Assembly (NCBI GenBank): GCA_934462925.1
Contig: CAKSIT010000002.1
Span: 163,344-227,343, forward strand
From: an uncultured Oscillospiraceae bacterium
GTDB taxonomy: Bacteria; Bacillota; Clostridia; Oscillospirales; Ruminococcaceae
Direction: 5' to 3'
DNA: 64,000 bases
A program made the translations under genes and the position numbers. Under the pieces are notes generated by a model. That model was given only the letters and a program-made list of their open reading frames with translations, did no database searches and was not told the DNA's origin. How positions within the stretch are numbered: the first letter of the stretch is position 1; each line of letters begins with the position of its first letter. Shown in pieces: positions 15,258 to 23,376 of the stretch.

Positions 15258-15761
15258 TTAACCCTGCATAAGCTCCAGCAGCATTGCAAGAGCCTGCCTT
15301 GTCGCCTGCGCGCGTATTTCCGCACGCGGGTCTGCGCCCTGCGCGCTGAAAAGAAAGCGCTCCGCGCGGCATTGCGTGCGGCTGCATACGCCGATATGCA
15401 CCTCTCCAACGGGGTGCTGCGCGCTGCCGCCCGCAGGTCCTGCAACGCCCGTTGTGGACACGCCGAAATCCGCGCCCGCAAGCTCCATAACGCCGCGCGC
15501 CATTTCCTGCGCGCACTCGGCGCTGTATTCGCTTTTGCGCGAGAGGGTGTCCCCGCTCACGCCAAGCACCTCGCGCTTTATCCTGTTGGAGTAGGAGCAT
15601 ACGCCAAGCTCTATAGCGGCGCTGCTTCCCGCAACGGCTGTTATCGCCGCGGAAATCATGCCGCCCGTGCAGCTTTCCGCCGTGGCGGCCTTTGCGCCGC
15701 TTTGCGCGCAGCGCTCCACTATCGCGCGGGAAAGCTCTGAAATTTCCTCTGTAAGGGTCAT
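15258..15761 (-). CDS. pncC: nicotinamide-nucleotide amidase (CinA C-terminal type)
   Basis: A 167-residue stand-alone CinA C-terminal domain, without the N-terminal MoCF-like domain of full CinA. The motifs ATAESCTGGMIS (with the nucleophile-like serine) and TTGVAGPAGG are typical. It deamidates nicotinamide mononucleotide to nicotinate mononucleotide in pyridine-nucleotide salvage. It lies 11 nt downstream of thiI in the same transcription unit. Confidence 0.88.
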   Translation of the reverse strand: MTLTEEISELSRAIVERCAQSGAKAATAESCTGGMISAAITAVAGSSAAIELGVCSYSNRIKREVLGVSGDTLSRKSEYSAECAQEMARGVMELAGADFGVSTTGVAGPAGGSAQHPVGEVHIGVCSRTQCRAERFLFSAQGADPRAEIRAQATRQALAMLLELMQG

Positions 15762-15772
15762 GTTATCACCTT

Positions 15773-16966
15773 TTAATCAAGCAGCACCGTTTCCTCGCCG
15801 TACTTAAAGCGCTTTATCTCGGTTTTCTCCACCGCCTCGTCAACAAGCGCGTTAAAGTCGAACGCCTGCTCCGCCGCAAGCACGTCCTCTATTTTCGGGT
15901 GAGTGCGCGGGTGCTTCGGCGAGAATACCGTGCAGCAGTCCTCGTACGGGAGTATCGAGGTTTCATACGTGCCTATTTTGCGTGAAATGTCGGTTATCTC
16001 TATCTTGTCCATGCCTATAACGGGGCGGAACACGGGGAACTCCGCCGCGGCGTTGGTGCAGAACAGCGCGGGGAGCGTCTGACTTGCGACCTGCGCCACG
16101 CTTTCGCCCGTGATTATAGCGCCGTAGCCGTCGCGGGCGCATATCCTGTTCGCAATCTTCACCATAAGGCAGCGCATAAGCACCGTGAAATACTCCTCGG
16201 GGCAGTTGTCGCGCAGCTTCTCTTGTATTTCGGTGAACGGCACGCAGTAGAATATGATGTCGCCGCAGTACTCCGTAAGCTCCTCGCAGAGCTTCTCCAC
16301 CTTCATTCGCGCGCGCTCGGACGTGTAGGGCGGGGAAACGTAGTGGATACAATCCACCACAAGCCCGCGCTTTGCCATCATGTAGCCCGCAACGGGGCTG
16401 TCTATACCGCCCGAAAGCATTAGCAGCGCCTTTCCGCTGCTGCCTACGGGCATTCCGCCCGCGCCGATAACGCGCTTTGCGGAGAGGTACGCGCCGTTGT
16501 CGCGTATTTCAAGCCGCACGGTAACGTCGGGCGAATGCACGTCCACCTTAAGGTGCGGGAACAGGTCGAGCAGCGCGCCGCCAAGCTCCTGCTGTATCAT
16601 GGGCGAGTTCATCGGGAACGTCTTGTCCGCGCGCTTTGCTTCAACCTTGAATGTAGAGGCGCTTTCGAGCGCCTCCGCCAAATACTCCTTTGCGCCCGCG
16701 CATACCGCCTCAAAATCCTTCGGGAACACCGCGCAGCGCTGTATCGCGCCAATGCCGAAAACGTGCGAGAGCTTCTTTTCTACAAGCTCCATGTCCACCT
16801 CGTCAAGCGGGGTAATGTAAATGGTGGACTGCCGCCTGTAATACTCAAACCGCCCGTAGCGCTTCAGCCTGCGCTTTATATTCTTCTGGAGCATTACCTC
16901 AAAGGTGTTCTTGTTTTCGCCTTTAAGGGCTATCTCCCCGTACTTTGCCATTATAAGCTCTTTCAT
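15773..16966 (-). CDS. thiI: tRNA 4-thiouridine synthase ThiI (no rhodanese domain)
   Basis: A 397-residue enzyme with an N-terminal ferredoxin-like/THUMP region (about 1-165) and a PP-loop ATPase domain with LLMLSGGIDSPVAGYMMAKRG. It adenylates and thiolates U8 of tRNA and may supply sulfur for thiamine. The length stops before the rhodanese domain found in E. coli ThiI, as in Bacillus, where a dedicated cysteine desulfurase gives sulfur directly. That partner is encoded immediately upstream: the desulfurase stop abuts this start. Confidence 0.95.
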   Translation of the reverse strand: MKELIMAKYGEIALKGENKNTFEVMLQKNIKRRLKRYGRFEYYRRQSTIYITPLDEVDMELVEKKLSHVFGIGAIQRCAVFPKDFEAVCAGAKEYLAEALESASTFKVEAKRADKTFPMNSPMIQQELGGALLDLFPHLKVDVHSPDVTVRLEIRDNGAYLSAKRVIGAGGMPVGSSGKALLMLSGGIDSPVAGYMMAKRGLVVDCIHYVSPPYTSERARMKVEKLCEELTEYCGDIIFYCVPFTEIQEKLRDNCPEEYFTVLMRCLMVKIANRICARDGYGAIITGESVAQVASQTLPALFCTNAAAEFPVFRPVIGMDKIEITDISRKIGTYETSILPYEDCCTVFSPKHPRTHPKIEDVLAAEQAFDFNALVDEAVEKTEIKRFKYGEETVLLD

Positions 16967-18076
16967 TTATCTCCTGAACCTTTCAATTCCTTTTTTTATG
17001 CCCTCGCAGAGCGCCGCAATGTCCTCCGCCGAGGTCTGCGCGCACATTGAAGCGCGAATAGCGCAGTCCGCGTCCTTGTCCGACACGCCGAGCGCCGCAA
17101 GCACGCCGCTCTTTTTCCCGCGCGAGCAGGCCGAGCCGCTTGAAACGTAAATGCCCGCTTCCTCGAGCGAGTGCAGCATTATCTCGCTGCGCACGCCCCT
17201 TACGGAGAAGTTCACGATATTCGGCACGCAGTCGTCCGCGGAGTTTACGCCGACGTCCGGAAGCGCCGCAAGCCCCGCCAGAAGCTGCGCCTTAAGCTGC
17301 GAAAAATGCTCCGCGCTTCCCCTGTACGCCTTTATCGCCGCCTCGAACCCGGCTATAAGCTCGACCGGCTCTGTGCCGCTGCGCTGCCCCTTTTGCTGCC
17401 CGCCGCCGTACAGCAGCGGAGCGGTGCGCACGCCTTTTTTTACATACAGCGCGCCTATACCCTTTGGTGCGTGTATCTTATGCCCCGAAACGGTGATAAG
17501 GTCGCCCTCGAGCGGCACTTTAAGAAAGCCCTGCACCGCGTCTATATGTACGAGCGTTTTGGAATTTTTGCGCTTTACGAGTCTGTAAAGCCGCTTTACG
17601 TCAACCTTAAAGCCCGTTTCGTTGTTCACCGCCATGCAGGTGACGAGCAGGGTGTTCTCGTCCACCGCGTCCGCAAGCGCCTGTTCAAGGTCGGGGTGTT
17701 CGCACGGAACGAGCCGCGTAACCTCGTACCCGCGCTCCTCGAGCTTGTCGAGAACGCGCGCCACGGAGGGGTGTTCCATAGCGGTAGACACTATTTTCTT
17801 TCCGCTGCGGCGGTACATCTCGCACGCGCCGAAAAGGGCGGTGTTGTTGCTTTCCGTCGCGCCCGAGGTGAAGTACACCTCGCCCTCTGCGGGCTGCGCG
17901 CCCCCCGAAAGGGCTGCGAGCAGCGCCTTTTTGGCAGAGGCTATCGTCTGCCCCGAGGCTATGCCAAGCCCGTGCAGCGACCCCGCGTTGCCAAAGCCCC
18001 CGCGCATTGCCGCGAGAACCGCCGCGCACGCCTCCTCGCAGGGCTGCGTGGTTGCGGCGTTGTCCAGATATATCAT
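16967..18076 (-). CDS. NifS/IscS-type cysteine desulfurase
   Basis: A 369-residue PLP enzyme that takes sulfur from cysteine. Visible landmarks are YLDNAATTQP at the start, the PLP-lysine motif ITVSGHKIHAPKGIGALYV, and the persulfide cysteine in SSGSACSRGKKSGVL. Adjacency to thiI argues it is the dedicated ThiI sulfur donor (NifZ/IscS role in Bacillus). It could also feed the sufCB pair at 56-58 kb, which has no adjacent desulfurase. GGGAGA precedes the ATG. It is the first gene of the minus-strand unit running to 10.3 kb. Confidence 0.93.
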   Translation of the reverse strand: MIYLDNAATTQPCEEACAAVLAAMRGGFGNAGSLHGLGIASGQTIASAKKALLAALSGGAQPAEGEVYFTSGATESNNTALFGACEMYRRSGKKIVSTAMEHPSVARVLDKLEERGYEVTRLVPCEHPDLEQALADAVDENTLLVTCMAVNNETGFKVDVKRLYRLVKRKNSKTLVHIDAVQGFLKVPLEGDLITVSGHKIHAPKGIGALYVKKGVRTAPLLYGGGQQKGQRSGTEPVELIAGFEAAIKAYRGSAEHFSQLKAQLLAGLAALPDVGVNSADDCVPNIVNFSVRGVRSEIMLHSLEEAGIYVSSGSACSRGKKSGVLAALGVSDKDADCAIRASMCAQTSAEDIAALCEGIKKGIERFRR

Positions 18077-18173
18077 TGTTCGTTAATCTCCCAAAAAAGC
18101 TGCGCAGGTCCTGCGTAAAACGCACTGCGGGACAACCGCGCGCAGGGCTGCCCTAAGGCGCACCTACTGTTTT

Positions 18174-18202
18174 AGTATATCACATTTCCCGCGATTTGAA
18201 AA
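18174..18202 (-). promoter_or_regulatory. promoter of the desulfurase-thiI-pncC-sortase unit
   Basis: Read on the minus strand: TTTTCA (18202-18197), a 17-bp spacer and TGA-TATACT (18179-18174). It lies about 100 bp upstream of the desulfurase start. The -35 is weak but the extended -10 is good. Confidence 0.6.
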
Positions 18203-18249
18203 GTGATTTTTTCAATTTTTCATATTTATTTCATCGTTATTACGCTTTG

Positions 18250-18328
18250 GTAACAAAAAAGTTACAAAACGGTTACAAAATCTCCCGAAATGTAACAGAA
18301 AGATAACAGTTTGCGAAATTTGGTTACA
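18250..18328. promoter_or_regulatory. array of six GTTACA-like boxes, candidate response-regulator operator
   Basis: GTWACA-type hexamers begin at 18250, 18261, 18272, 18292, 18303 and 18323. The spacing is 11, 11, 20, 11 and 20 bp, so all lie on nearly the same helix face. Direct repeats at 11 bp are the usual arrangement for OmpR/PhoB-family regulators (the Pho box is the best-known case). The array ends 16 bp upstream of the -35 at 18344. The identity of the regulator is unknown. Confidence 0.6.
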
Positions 18329-18343
18329 ATCTTGTCAGAATGC

Positions 18344-18372
18344 TTGCAAAATCTTTTCCGCTGTGGTACAAT
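18344..18372 (+). promoter_or_regulatory. extended -10 promoter of the candidate small RNA
   Basis: TTGCAA (18344-18349), a 17-bp spacer and TGG-TACAAT (18367-18372), directly downstream of the GTTACA array. The start site is expected near 18379. Confidence 0.75.
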
Positions 18373-18378
18373 GGGTTC

Positions 18379-18530
18379 AGAAAGAGAAAATCAACATAAA
18401 AAAATCCTCCAAATAAAACGGCTTACGCCCCTGTTACGCAGGGGCGCGCAGTCGTTTTGGGGGACTTTGCGGGCGAAACATAAAAGCGAACAGCGGGCGG
18501 CTGTCGGCGTAAGTCGGCAGCCGCTTTTTT
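18379..18530 (+). ncRNA. candidate small regulatory RNA, about 150 nt
   Basis: The unit runs from the promoter at 18344-18372 to an intrinsic terminator (GCGGCTG/CAGCCGC stem, 18497-18524, then TTTTTT). The 5' part is A-rich and unpaired and carries TCCTCC at 18405-18410, complementary to a Shine-Dalgarno sequence. Next comes a hairpin with CGCCCCTG/CAGGGGCG (18426-18446) closed by AAAACG/CGTTTT (18415-18458). No credible ORF is present. The layout resembles C-rich Firmicute riboregulators such as RsaE/RoxS, but I see no sequence identity to them. Confidence 0.55.
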
Positions 18531-18586
18531 GTCCGCGCGGACATTTCCCGCGCCCTGCGCCGCCGAGTTCTCGCACATTTTTTTCC

Positions 18587-18615
18587 TTGAAAAACGCGCG
18601 GGTTTTTGGCATAAT
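18587..18615 (+). promoter_or_regulatory. promoter ahead of the SPFH-rtcB pair
   Basis: TTGAAA (18587-18592), a 17-bp spacer and TGG-CATAAT (18610-18615). It lies 485 bp upstream of the SPFH gene, with no terminator visible between them. Confidence 0.6.
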
Positions 18616-18621
18616 AAAAGG

Positions 18622-19085
18622 GCAGTCGGAAGCCGCTTGCGCCATAGGGCGGGCGGCGGGCTGCACGGCGCTCTGCGCTTGTGTATCGCTATCCGATAAG
18701 ACCGCTTCGGCGGCGCTGCCAGGGGTCGCCCCCCTCCGACGAAAGTCGGTCCGTATGGAAACGCTTTCCCAAAGGAAAGCACACGCGCTTCGCGGTTGTC
18801 GCGGGGCGCTCTGAAAGCTGCCGCGTCCGTTAGCGGGGCGGCTGATTTGCATTATGTTGTGCTGTTCCGCGCGCTTTGCGGGGATTCCCGCAGGGCGCAG
18901 CGCTTCCCGTTCCTGTCGGGGGAGGATACAGCGCCGCAGAAAGCCGCGCCATGCTCCGCAAATGCACGGAGAGCCGCGCGCCCGCCTGCCGCGCTCAATC
19001 CCGCCGCCGAGCGTGCGGCGCAGGGGCGGCATACGCGACGTCTGCGGCATAAGCCGTTAAAATACAATAAGCGCGCAGGGCGCTG
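18622..19085 (+). other. long structured leader or unidentified RNA upstream of SPFH-rtcB
   Basis: A gene-free stretch rich in small hairpins: CCGC-TTCG-GCGG, CCGAC-GAAA-GTCGG, CTTTCC-CAAA-GGAAAG and CTCCG/CGGAG, among others. Frames here encode no recognisable protein. I looked for the hallmark sequences of RNase P RNA, tmRNA, SRP RNA and common riboswitches and found none. It may be a long 5' leader of the downstream operon or an independent RNA processed from it. The stable UUCG and GAAA tetraloops favour a functional RNA, but this is inference. Confidence 0.4.
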
Positions 19086-19099
19086 AGAGGAGAAACGAC

Positions 19100-20200
19100 A
19101 TGAAAACAATCATCAACGAAAAGCAGAAAGCACTTATATACATAAACGGCGCGCTGAAATGCGTGCAGGGCGCGGGCGCGGTGCGCACGGGCGGCAGAAG
19201 AACCGCAGAAATCCTGCCGATTGACGCCGAGCTTATGCCGCAGGGCTGCACGCCCGAGCGCATAGCGCAGCTTGACGAAAAGCTTGTAACGCTTGTAAAC
19301 GTAGAGCAGGGCAAGCTTTGCCTGCACTATGTGGACGGCGCGTTCGCGGGGCTGCTTACTGCGGGACGGCACGCGTTCTGGAGCGAGTGGGGCAGGCACG
19401 AGTTCCGCATGGAAAGCGCCCTTACCCCCGAAATACCCGAGGACATAGCGCAGACCGTGCTGCGCCTTATCCCGCGCGAGCATTACACCGTCGTAACCGT
19501 AAACGACTACGAGGCGGCAAGGCTGTGCTACGACGGGAAGTTCGTAAGGCTGCTGGGCGCGGGTACGTACTGCTTCTGGACGGACGCGGTAAACGTTACC
19601 GCGCAGCTTGTAGACCTGCGCGAGCAGGCAGCGCCCATGCCCGCGCAGGAAATCCTCACCGCGGACAAGGTAGGGCTTCGCGTGACGTTCGCGCTGTTTT
19701 TCCGCATAACCGACCCCGCCGACGTGGACTGCGCGTTTGACAAGCTGGTGCAGAAGCTCTACCTGCACGCGCAGCTTGCCCTGCGCGAGAGCGTAAGTAA
19801 ATACAAAATGGACGAGATACTCGACGACAAGGACAAAATATCGCTTGAAGCGGAGCAGGCGCTGCGCGCCCGCGCGGCGGGAATGCCCGTTGAAATAACC
19901 TCCGCGGGCATACGCGACATAATCCTGCCGGGGAAGATAGCGGACATAATGAACAGCGTACTCGAGGCGGAAAAGCGCGCGCAGGCGAACGCCATCACCC
20001 GCCGCGAGGAAACGGCGGCTACGCGTTCGCTGCTAAACACCGCAAAGCTGCTTGACGAAAACGCAACGCTGCGCAGACTTAAGGAGCTTGAATATGTCGA
20101 GCGGATATGCGCGGGCATAGGCTCGATAAGCGTTGACGGCAGGAGCGGGCTTGTTTCGCAGCTTGCCGAAATATTCACGGGGGAGAAGACTTCTCCGTGA
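19100..20200 (+). CDS. SPFH/band-7 (slipin-like) protein
   Basis: A 366-residue SPFH-domain protein. Residues about 150-300 carry the core: VVTVNDYEAARLCYDGKFVRLLGAGTYCFW, then QEILTADKVGLRVTFALFFRITDP, then VSKYKMDEILDDKDKISLEAEQALRARAAGMPVEI. A coiled-coil-like stretch follows (about 285-330, EAEKRAQANAITRREETAATR). There is no N-terminal membrane helix, unlike classical stomatins, so membrane contact would be indirect. The RBS is GAGAGGAG. The gene precedes rtcB by 22 nt, an arrangement seen for slipin-like genes in other bacteria; a role in RNA-repair stress responses is inference. Confidence 0.82.
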   Translation: MKTIINEKQKALIYINGALKCVQGAGAVRTGGRRTAEILPIDAELMPQGCTPERIAQLDEKLVTLVNVEQGKLCLHYVDGAFAGLLTAGRHAFWSEWGRHEFRMESALTPEIPEDIAQTVLRLIPREHYTVVTVNDYEAARLCYDGKFVRLLGAGTYCFWTDAVNVTAQLVDLREQAAPMPAQEILTADKVGLRVTFALFFRITDPADVDCAFDKLVQKLYLHAQLALRESVSKYKMDEILDDKDKISLEAEQALRARAAGMPVEITSAGIRDIILPGKIADIMNSVLEAEKRAQANAITRREETAATRSLLNTAKLLDENATLRRLKELEYVERICAGIGSISVDGRSGLVSQLAEIFTGEKTSP

Positions 20201-20222
20201 GTTGATATAAAAAGGAGAAGAA

Positions 20223-21446
20223 ATGAAGACAGTAAACGGGCGGTACGCCCGCGCGGTGGTTTACACCGATAATATAGAAGACATAGCGCTCGAGCAGATA
20301 ACGAGGCTCTGCTCGCAGCCGTTCGCGCAGGGCGCGAAAATACGCATAATGCCCGACGTTCACGCGGGCAAGGGCTGCGTTATAGGCTTTACGGCGGACC
20401 TCGGCGAAATGGTGATACCGAGCATTGTTGGCGTTGACATAGGCTGCGGAATGTTTACGGTGGAGCTTGGAAAGGCGGACATAGACTTCGCGCGGCTGGA
20501 CGACCTTATAAGGCGGCGCGTGCCCTCGGGCAGAAACGTTCACGAGGGGAGAATGACGCGCTTTCCGCAGCTTTTGGAGCTGCACTGCTACCGCGAGCTT
20601 AAGGACGCGCGCCGCATCGAGCGCTCCATAGGAACGCTCGGCGGGGGCAACCACTTTATCGAGATAGACGCGGACGAGGACGGCGGGAAGTATCTTGTTA
20701 TCCACACAGGCTCGCGCAACCTCGGCAAGCAGGTGGCAGAGATATACCAGACCCTCGCGTTCGACCTGAGAACAGGCAAGGACAAGCTTTTTGAGCGGCA
20801 GCAGCAGATAATAGACGAGTACAAGGCGCAGGGCAGAAAAAGCGAGATACAGGCGGCGATAAAGGCGCTCAGGCAGAGTTTTGTCGGTATCGGGACGGAT
20901 ATCCCGCGCGAGCTTTGCTACCTTACGGGCGGCTACAGGGCGCGCTATCTCGACGATATGCGCATATGCCAGCGCTTCGCGTGCCTTAACCGCCTTACGA
21001 TAGCGCAGACCATTGTAAACGGGCTTTTCGGCAAGAACGTTGAGGACTTCCCGCACTTTGAAACGATACACAACTATATCGACCACGACGAGAACATCGT
21101 GAGAAAGGGCGCGGTGTCCGCAAAGGCGGGCGAGCGGCTTATAATCCCGATAAATATGCGCGACGGCTCGCTTATCTGCGTGGGAAAGGGCAACCCCGAG
21201 TGGAACTGCTCCGCGCCGCACGGGGCGGGCAGGATATGCTCACGCGCGGCTGCAAAGGAGAGCTTCACGCTCGAGGAGTTCATGCGGAGCATGGAGGGCG
21301 TGTACACCACCTCGGTGAACGCCTCTACCATAGACGAGTGTCCCATGGCGTACAAGGGCATGGACGAGATACTCGCTAATATCTCCCCCACGGCGCGGGT
21401 AGAGCGGATAATAAAGCCGCTCTACAACTTCAAGGCGGGGGAGTGA
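20223..21446 (+). CDS. rtcB: RtcB RNA ligase
   Basis: A 407-residue RNA-splicing ligase that joins 2',3'-cyclic-phosphate or 3'-phosphate ends to 5'-OH ends using GTP and manganese. Family motifs are MPDVHAGKGCVIGFTA, PSIVGVDIGCGM (metal-binding Asp and Cys), LGGGNHFIEID, IHTGSRNLGKQV, APHGAGRICSR and the C-terminal STIDECPMAYK. Length is normal for the short bacterial form. No rtcA or rtcR-type sigma-54 activator is nearby, so control must differ from the E. coli operon. Confidence 0.95.
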   Translation: MKTVNGRYARAVVYTDNIEDIALEQITRLCSQPFAQGAKIRIMPDVHAGKGCVIGFTADLGEMVIPSIVGVDIGCGMFTVELGKADIDFARLDDLIRRRVPSGRNVHEGRMTRFPQLLELHCYRELKDARRIERSIGTLGGGNHFIEIDADEDGGKYLVIHTGSRNLGKQVAEIYQTLAFDLRTGKDKLFERQQQIIDEYKAQGRKSEIQAAIKALRQSFVGIGTDIPRELCYLTGGYRARYLDDMRICQRFACLNRLTIAQTIVNGLFGKNVEDFPHFETIHNYIDHDENIVRKGAVSAKAGERLIIPINMRDGSLICVGKGNPEWNCSAPHGAGRICSRAAAKESFTLEEFMRSMEGVYTTSVNASTIDECPMAYKGMDEILANISPTARVERIIKPLYNFKAGE

Positions 21447-21538
21447 GCGGGCTGCGCTTTTCTGACAAGCACAAAATGCTGTTTGGCTGAAAAATGGCGA
21501 TTTTTCTGAAAAATTGTTTATTTTTTTGAAAAAACCCC

Positions 21539-21567
21539 TTGATTTTTGAAAAACGGCGTGATATAAT
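21539..21567 (+). promoter_or_regulatory. promoter of the rimP-infB operon
   Basis: TTGATT (21539-21544), a 17-bp spacer and TGA-TATAAT (21562-21567). TTTTTTTGAAAAAACCCC lies immediately upstream, a block almost identical to that before the tRNA and rRNA promoters at 63.2 and 63.8 kb. Confidence 0.85.
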
Positions 21568-21587
21568 ACAATATGATAGATTAAGCT

Positions 21588-21615
21588 AAAGACTGAGGTT
21601 TGCGCCTCGGTCTTT
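21588..21615 (+). terminator. leader hairpin of the rimP operon (possible attenuator)
   Basis: AAAGACTGAGG pairs with CCTCGGTCTTT around TTTGCG, then AAGTTTTATT. It begins about 20 nt into the leader, between the promoter and the rimP ribosome-binding site. Position and form suit a transcription attenuator, although the U-tract is interrupted. No ligand-binding domain is seen. Confidence 0.55.
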
Positions 21616-21671
21616 AAGTTTTATTAAGGGCTGCGGCTCATGCCCGCAGCAGGCAAAAGGGAGGCTTGCTT

Positions 21672-22178
21672 ATGGCTCTGGCAAAGGGGCTTAGCACGAT
21701 AGAGGCGGCTGCGGAAAAGGCGGTGCGCGGCATCGTGGAGAGCCACGGCTACACGCTGTGGGACGTGGTTTTCATGAAAGAGGGCGCGGCGTGGTATCTG
21801 CGCGTGTTTATCGACAAGCCGCAGGGCGTTTCCATTGACGACTGCGTTTCTATCGACGGATTGATAAACGAGGCGATAGACAGGCAGGACTTTATCGACA
21901 AGGTGGACTACCTTGAGATAGGCTCTGCGGGGCTTGAGCGCAGCGTAAGGCGCGTGGACCAGCTGGCGCCGTCCGTTGGGAAAAAGATACGCCTGCGCAC
22001 CTACAAGCTGTGCGGGGGGCTGCCCGCAAAGGACGTAAAGTGCGTGCTGGAGGCGTTCGACGGCGAGAAAATCACGGTTAAGGGAGAGTTCGGGGACGCG
22101 GCTGTAGCGCTCGCGGATATCTCTGCGATAAATTACGATGACTTTGACGAGAACGATAACATTTTTATGGAGGAGTAA
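21672..22178 (+). CDS. rimP: ribosome maturation factor RimP
   Basis: A 168-residue factor for 30S subunit maturation. The N-terminal half holds VRGIVESHGYTLWDVVFMKEGAAWYLRVFIDKPQGVSIDDCVSI and LEIGSAGLERSVRRVDQL, both RimP landmarks; the C-terminal half is the SH3-like domain. The ATG at 21672 lies 7 nt after AAGGGAGG; the in-frame TTG at 21666 is too close to that site. First gene of the classical rimP-nusA-ylxR-ylxQ-infB-rbfA order. Confidence 0.93.
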   Translation: MALAKGLSTIEAAAEKAVRGIVESHGYTLWDVVFMKEGAAWYLRVFIDKPQGVSIDDCVSIDGLINEAIDRQDFIDKVDYLEIGSAGLERSVRRVDQLAPSVGKKIRLRTYKLCGGLPAKDVKCVLEAFDGEKITVKGEFGDAAVALADISAINYDDFDENDNIFMEE

Positions 22179-22186
22179 ACGGAAAA

Positions 22187-23362
22187 ATGGCTAAGAGAAA
22201 AGTACAAAAGGGCGAGGATTACGGAACGATATTCGAGAACCTTGCCGTGCTGGCTGAGGAGAAGGGCATCGACAAGAACGTGCTTGCTGAAAAGATAAAG
22301 TACGCGATAGAGAGAAGCCTGCGCACACACTTCGGCCTCGACGATACGGAGGATAATGTTCATGTCAACATAGATTTTGAGCATAACATATTCGACGTAA
22401 GCATAATGAAAGAGGTAATAGAGGTCGTTGACACGCTTTACGAACCCGAGATAGAGATAACTCTCGAGGAAGCGCGCAAGATAGACCCCGCGCTACAGGT
22501 GGGCGACAGGGTGCGCTGCCCGATAGACCCGCACACGTTCAAGCGCATTGCCGCAAAGAACGCCAAGGACCTTATCAAGCAGGGCTTCAGCAACGCGGAA
22601 AGACAGCACCTGTCCGAGATATGGGGACAGTACGAGAACGAGGCTGTGTCCGCGCTCGTATCCAAGGTAGAGCCGAAATCGGGCTACGTTATCCTTGAAA
22701 TAAACCACAACGAAGTCCCCCTGCCCAAGAGCGAGCAGATACCCGGCGAGGTACTCGAGGTGGGACAGGTGATAAAGGTGTACATCTCGGGCGTTTCCAA
22801 GGACTACAAGGAGGGCGACAAGAACCAGTACCTTAAGGTGTCCCGCACCGACAAGTGGCTGATAAAGCGCCTGTTCGAGATAGAATGCCCCGAGATTTAC
22901 GACGGCACGGTAGAGATAAAGGCTGTAAGCCGCGCGCCCGGAAGCCGCAGCAAGATAGCCGTTATAAGCAACGACCCCAACGTTGACGCGGTGGGCGCGT
23001 GCATAGGCCCGCAGAAGTCGCGTATAAACGCCGTAACAAAGGAACTGCGCGGCGAAAAGGTAGACGTTGTGCTTTACAGCGACGACCCCGAGGAGTTCAT
23101 CAAGCAGGCGCTAAAGCCCGCCGAGGTGCTTAAGGTGGTAGTTACCGACCCGAACCCCGAAAAGCGCGAGTGCAAGGCGGTAGTCCCCGACAGCCAGCTG
23201 TCGCTCGCTATCGGCAACAAGGGTCAGAATGCGTGGCTTGCCGCAAAGCTTACGGGCTACAAGATAGACATAAAGGCGGAAAGCGCCGCAAGACCCGAGG
23301 ATTTTGTTGTAACGCCGCTGCACTCCGCGCCCGAAGCATCCGAAGCCCCCGCTGAGGAATGA
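22187..23362 (+). CDS. nusA: transcription termination/antitermination factor NusA
   Basis: A 391-residue protein with an N-terminal RNA-polymerase-binding domain (about 1-125), an S1 domain (about 130-205) and two KH domains (about 230-375). The KH region shows SRSKIAVISNDPNVDAVGACIGPQKSRINAV and LSLAIGNKGQNAWLAAKLTGYKIDIKAES. As in most Firmicutes, it lacks the acidic repeats of E. coli NusA. It acts in pausing, termination and rRNA antitermination; a boxA-like site lies in the rRNA leader at 63.85 kb. Confidence 0.95.
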   Translation: MAKRKVQKGEDYGTIFENLAVLAEEKGIDKNVLAEKIKYAIERSLRTHFGLDDTEDNVHVNIDFEHNIFDVSIMKEVIEVVDTLYEPEIEITLEEARKIDPALQVGDRVRCPIDPHTFKRIAAKNAKDLIKQGFSNAERQHLSEIWGQYENEAVSALVSKVEPKSGYVILEINHNEVPLPKSEQIPGEVLEVGQVIKVYISGVSKDYKEGDKNQYLKVSRTDKWLIKRLFEIECPEIYDGTVEIKAVSRAPGSRSKIAVISNDPNVDAVGACIGPQKSRINAVTKELRGEKVDVVLYSDDPEEFIKQALKPAEVLKVVVTDPNPEKRECKAVVPDSQLSLAIGNKGQNAWLAAKLTGYKIDIKAESAARPEDFVVTPLHSAPEASEAPAEE

Positions 23363-23376
23363 GCAAGGAGAGCGCC

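Noticed and set aside
16967..18076. SufS for the sufCB pair
   Set aside because: It is 38 kb away and immediately precedes thiI; the sequence and context fit the ThiI sulfur donor better, although a shared role cannot be excluded.
18391..19050. 219-codon minus-strand frame and smaller plus-strand frames in the gene-free kilobase
   Set aside because: Composition is Arg/Ala/Pro-rich and random-looking, no ribosome-binding sites, and they run across promoters and hairpins.
18622..19085. RNase P RNA, tmRNA or SRP RNA in the structured leader
   Set aside because: The diagnostic core sequences (for example GAGGAAAGTCC for RNase P, GGTCAGGTCCGGAAGG-type for SRP, and a tag-peptide frame for tmRNA) are not present on either strand.
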